Of a stretch of 64,000 nt of DNA, positions 62,865 to 64,000 are shown in pieces. Source of the stretch: Furfurilactobacillus milii (GTDB taxonomy: Bacteria; Bacillota; Bacilli; Lactobacillales; Lactobacillaceae); NCBI RefSeq assembly GCF_021654115.1, contig NZ_JAIWJF010000002.1:62001-126000 (forward strand). The letters run 5' to 3'. Made by a program: the position numbers and the translations under genes. Within the stretch, counting starts at the first letter, position 1. Each line of letters opens with the position of its first letter. The notes under the pieces are model-generated. The model was not told where the DNA came from. It was given only the letters and a program-made list of their open reading frames with translations, and made no database searches.

Positions 62865-62976
62865 TGCAGAGAGGTTGGCAATAACGAAATTTAGCTCCAT
62901 TATTGAAATAATTATCTATTTATAGAAGCAATCTGTTATGATGGATTGACATTCTGTGAAACGGGGGAGAGAATCG

Positions 62977-64000
62977 ATGGCACAAAACGCACCACTTAAT
63001 CAAAAACGTAAATTTAGTTGGCCGCTTTTCTTAAGCCCGTTTATTTCACGGCTCGGCGACGCCCTTTATATTTTTGGCTTGAACTGGTTCATTGTGAAAG
63101 CAACTGGAACGGCGTCTATCTTAGGGGTGGTTCAGGGAATCGGCGGTCTCGTATTGGTTGCTGCCGATGTGCTGGCAGGACCACTTGTCGATAGCGTGAA
63201 TCGTAAACGAGTCATGTTGTGGTCAGATATTATTAGTTTTGTTGCTTGTTTGTTAATGGCCCTGATTGTAGATGTCAATCATCCGATTTTCTATCAACTG
63301 GTTTTATTGACGGCTATTTTAGATATTGGATTGGGTTTCAACTTTCCTGCAGCAAAGGCAATGGTGCCAGAACTCATTCAAGATTCGGCGCTACAACGAT
63401 TTAATGCGATTTCAAATACGTCGCTTAGTTTGGCAGACATTTTTGCACCATTGCTTGGCGGCGCGTTACTAGCCGTTTCATGGATTAACTTTCGAGAATT
63501 TCTATTAATTAATGCTTTTTCATTCCTATTGTCGATTGCGTTGCTACTGGGGATTCGGTATCGGTATCAACCCAGTAAGAGTGGTCGACTGTCTATTTGG
63601 ACAAGTCTACAAGACGGTTTTAAGTATGTCATGGGTAAGCCCGTGCTGGTCAAAATGGTTGTCATCGACAGTGTTGTGAATATTTTTTATGCAGCATTTA
63701 ATTTGTTGCTTCCATATGATGTGAAACATTACTTTGGTGGTAACGAACACCTTTATAGTTATTTGATGGCTGTAATGGCCATTGGTGGCATGCTGGGCGG
63801 TTTGAGTTTGGTACGAGCTCGCAGTGCCCGTGCGTTACCTCAGATTGAACGTGACATTTATCTACTGGCCGTTGTTATGCTGATTGCTGGTTTTTGGCGG
63901 CCGTATCCAGTACTACTGGCGATGACTGGATTGTACGGATTCTTGATCTCAAGAATTGGGGTAGGTTTGTTTACGCTAGTGCAAAATGTAACTGATGTGG
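62977..64000 (+). CDS. MFS transporter, 3' end cut by window
   Basis: ATG 62977 follows GGGGGAGAG; 341 codons are visible with no stop. About ten membrane segments, the GPLVDSVNRKRVMLWSD loop (MFS motif A-like between helices 2 and 3) and a FNFPAAKAMVPELI region resemble MFS_3/enterobactin-exporter-like drug or macrolide efflux proteins. The substrate is unknown. A TATGAT -10 lies about 35 nt upstream. Confidence 0.85.
   Translation, partial: MAQNAPLNQKRKFSWPLFLSPFISRLGDALYIFGLNWFIVKATGTASILGVVQGIGGLVLVAADVLAGPLVDSVNRKRVMLWSDIISFVACLLMALIVDVNHPIFYQLVLLTAILDIGLGFNFPAAKAMVPELIQDSALQRFNAISNTSLSLADIFAPLLGGALLAVSWINFREFLLINAFSFLLSIALLLGIRYRYQPSKSGRLSIWTSLQDGFKYVMGKPVLVKMVVIDSVVNIFYAAFNLLLPYDVKHYFGGNEHLYSYLMAVMAIGGMLGGLSLVRARSARALPQIERDIYLLAVVMLIAGFWRPYPVLLAMTGLYGFLISRIGVGLFTLVQNVTDV

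Overview
The window looks like a chromosomal segment of a lactic acid bacterium of the family Lactobacillaceae; I cannot fix the genus. The reasons are moderate GC content, AAGGAG/GGAGG ribosome binding sites, LAAC-type lipoproteins, PepX and PepF peptidases, several Opp-type peptide uptake systems, a WxL/DUF916 surface-protein cluster and a double-glycine peptide export locus. Gene content is dominated by peptide and amino-acid acquisition: the start of pepX, four OppA-like binding proteins, two full Opp transporters, two tandem pepF genes, a glutamine-type ABC transporter, a spermidine/putrescine ABC transporter and an APC permease.

Layout: 1-231 pepX (5' end only, minus strand); 435-2329 small structured transcript and orphan OppA; 3199-7004 potABCD; 7058-10480 WxL/DUF916 surface cluster (minus); 11346-13090 APC permease with a long attenuator leader (minus); 13126-16060 guanylate-kinase-like protein, Fur-family regulator and two surface/membrane proteins; 16150-19219 glutamine-type ABC operon; 19656-21169 two-gene ABC exporter; 21312-21434 a 40-residue small protein; 21783-27585 oppDFBCA; 27706-32630 a peptidase-containing ABC exporter and five small double-glycine peptides, interrupted by a deleted IS66 element; 33155-34714 GNAT, DJ-1-like and orphan Phd-like genes; 34883-38789 four tandem Rgg/MutR-type regulators; 39015-40295 hflX (minus); 40743-49331 two oppA paralogues, a mazEF module and oppBCDF; 50077-52911 esterase, small protein and hydrolase; 53075-56822 two pepF copies; 56902-58268 histidine phosphatase and DedA protein (minus); 58996-62338 HelD-type helicase and coaA; 62977-64000 an MFS transporter cut by the window end.

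Three things deserve attention. First, seven intergenic copies of a roughly 190-470 nt repeat (from 2419, 10879, 19314, 49412, 51121, 58396 and 62358) all lie on the plus strand. They show many compensatory changes in predicted stems, and nearly all G-U wobbles work only in plus-strand RNA; they look like an undescribed multicopy structured RNA. Second, 27.7-38.8 kb combines a C39-peptidase exporter, five short peptides sharing an E/Q-Q-x-x-I/V-x-G-G leader motif, and four Rgg-type regulators, which suggests a secreted-peptide signalling locus. Third, the APC permease is preceded by a strong promoter, an 18-codon Tyr/Phe-rich leader peptide, mutually exclusive hairpins and two intrinsic terminators, a textbook-like ribosome-mediated attenuator in a family where T-boxes are usual.

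All calls come from reading the sequence; no database or folding program was run.
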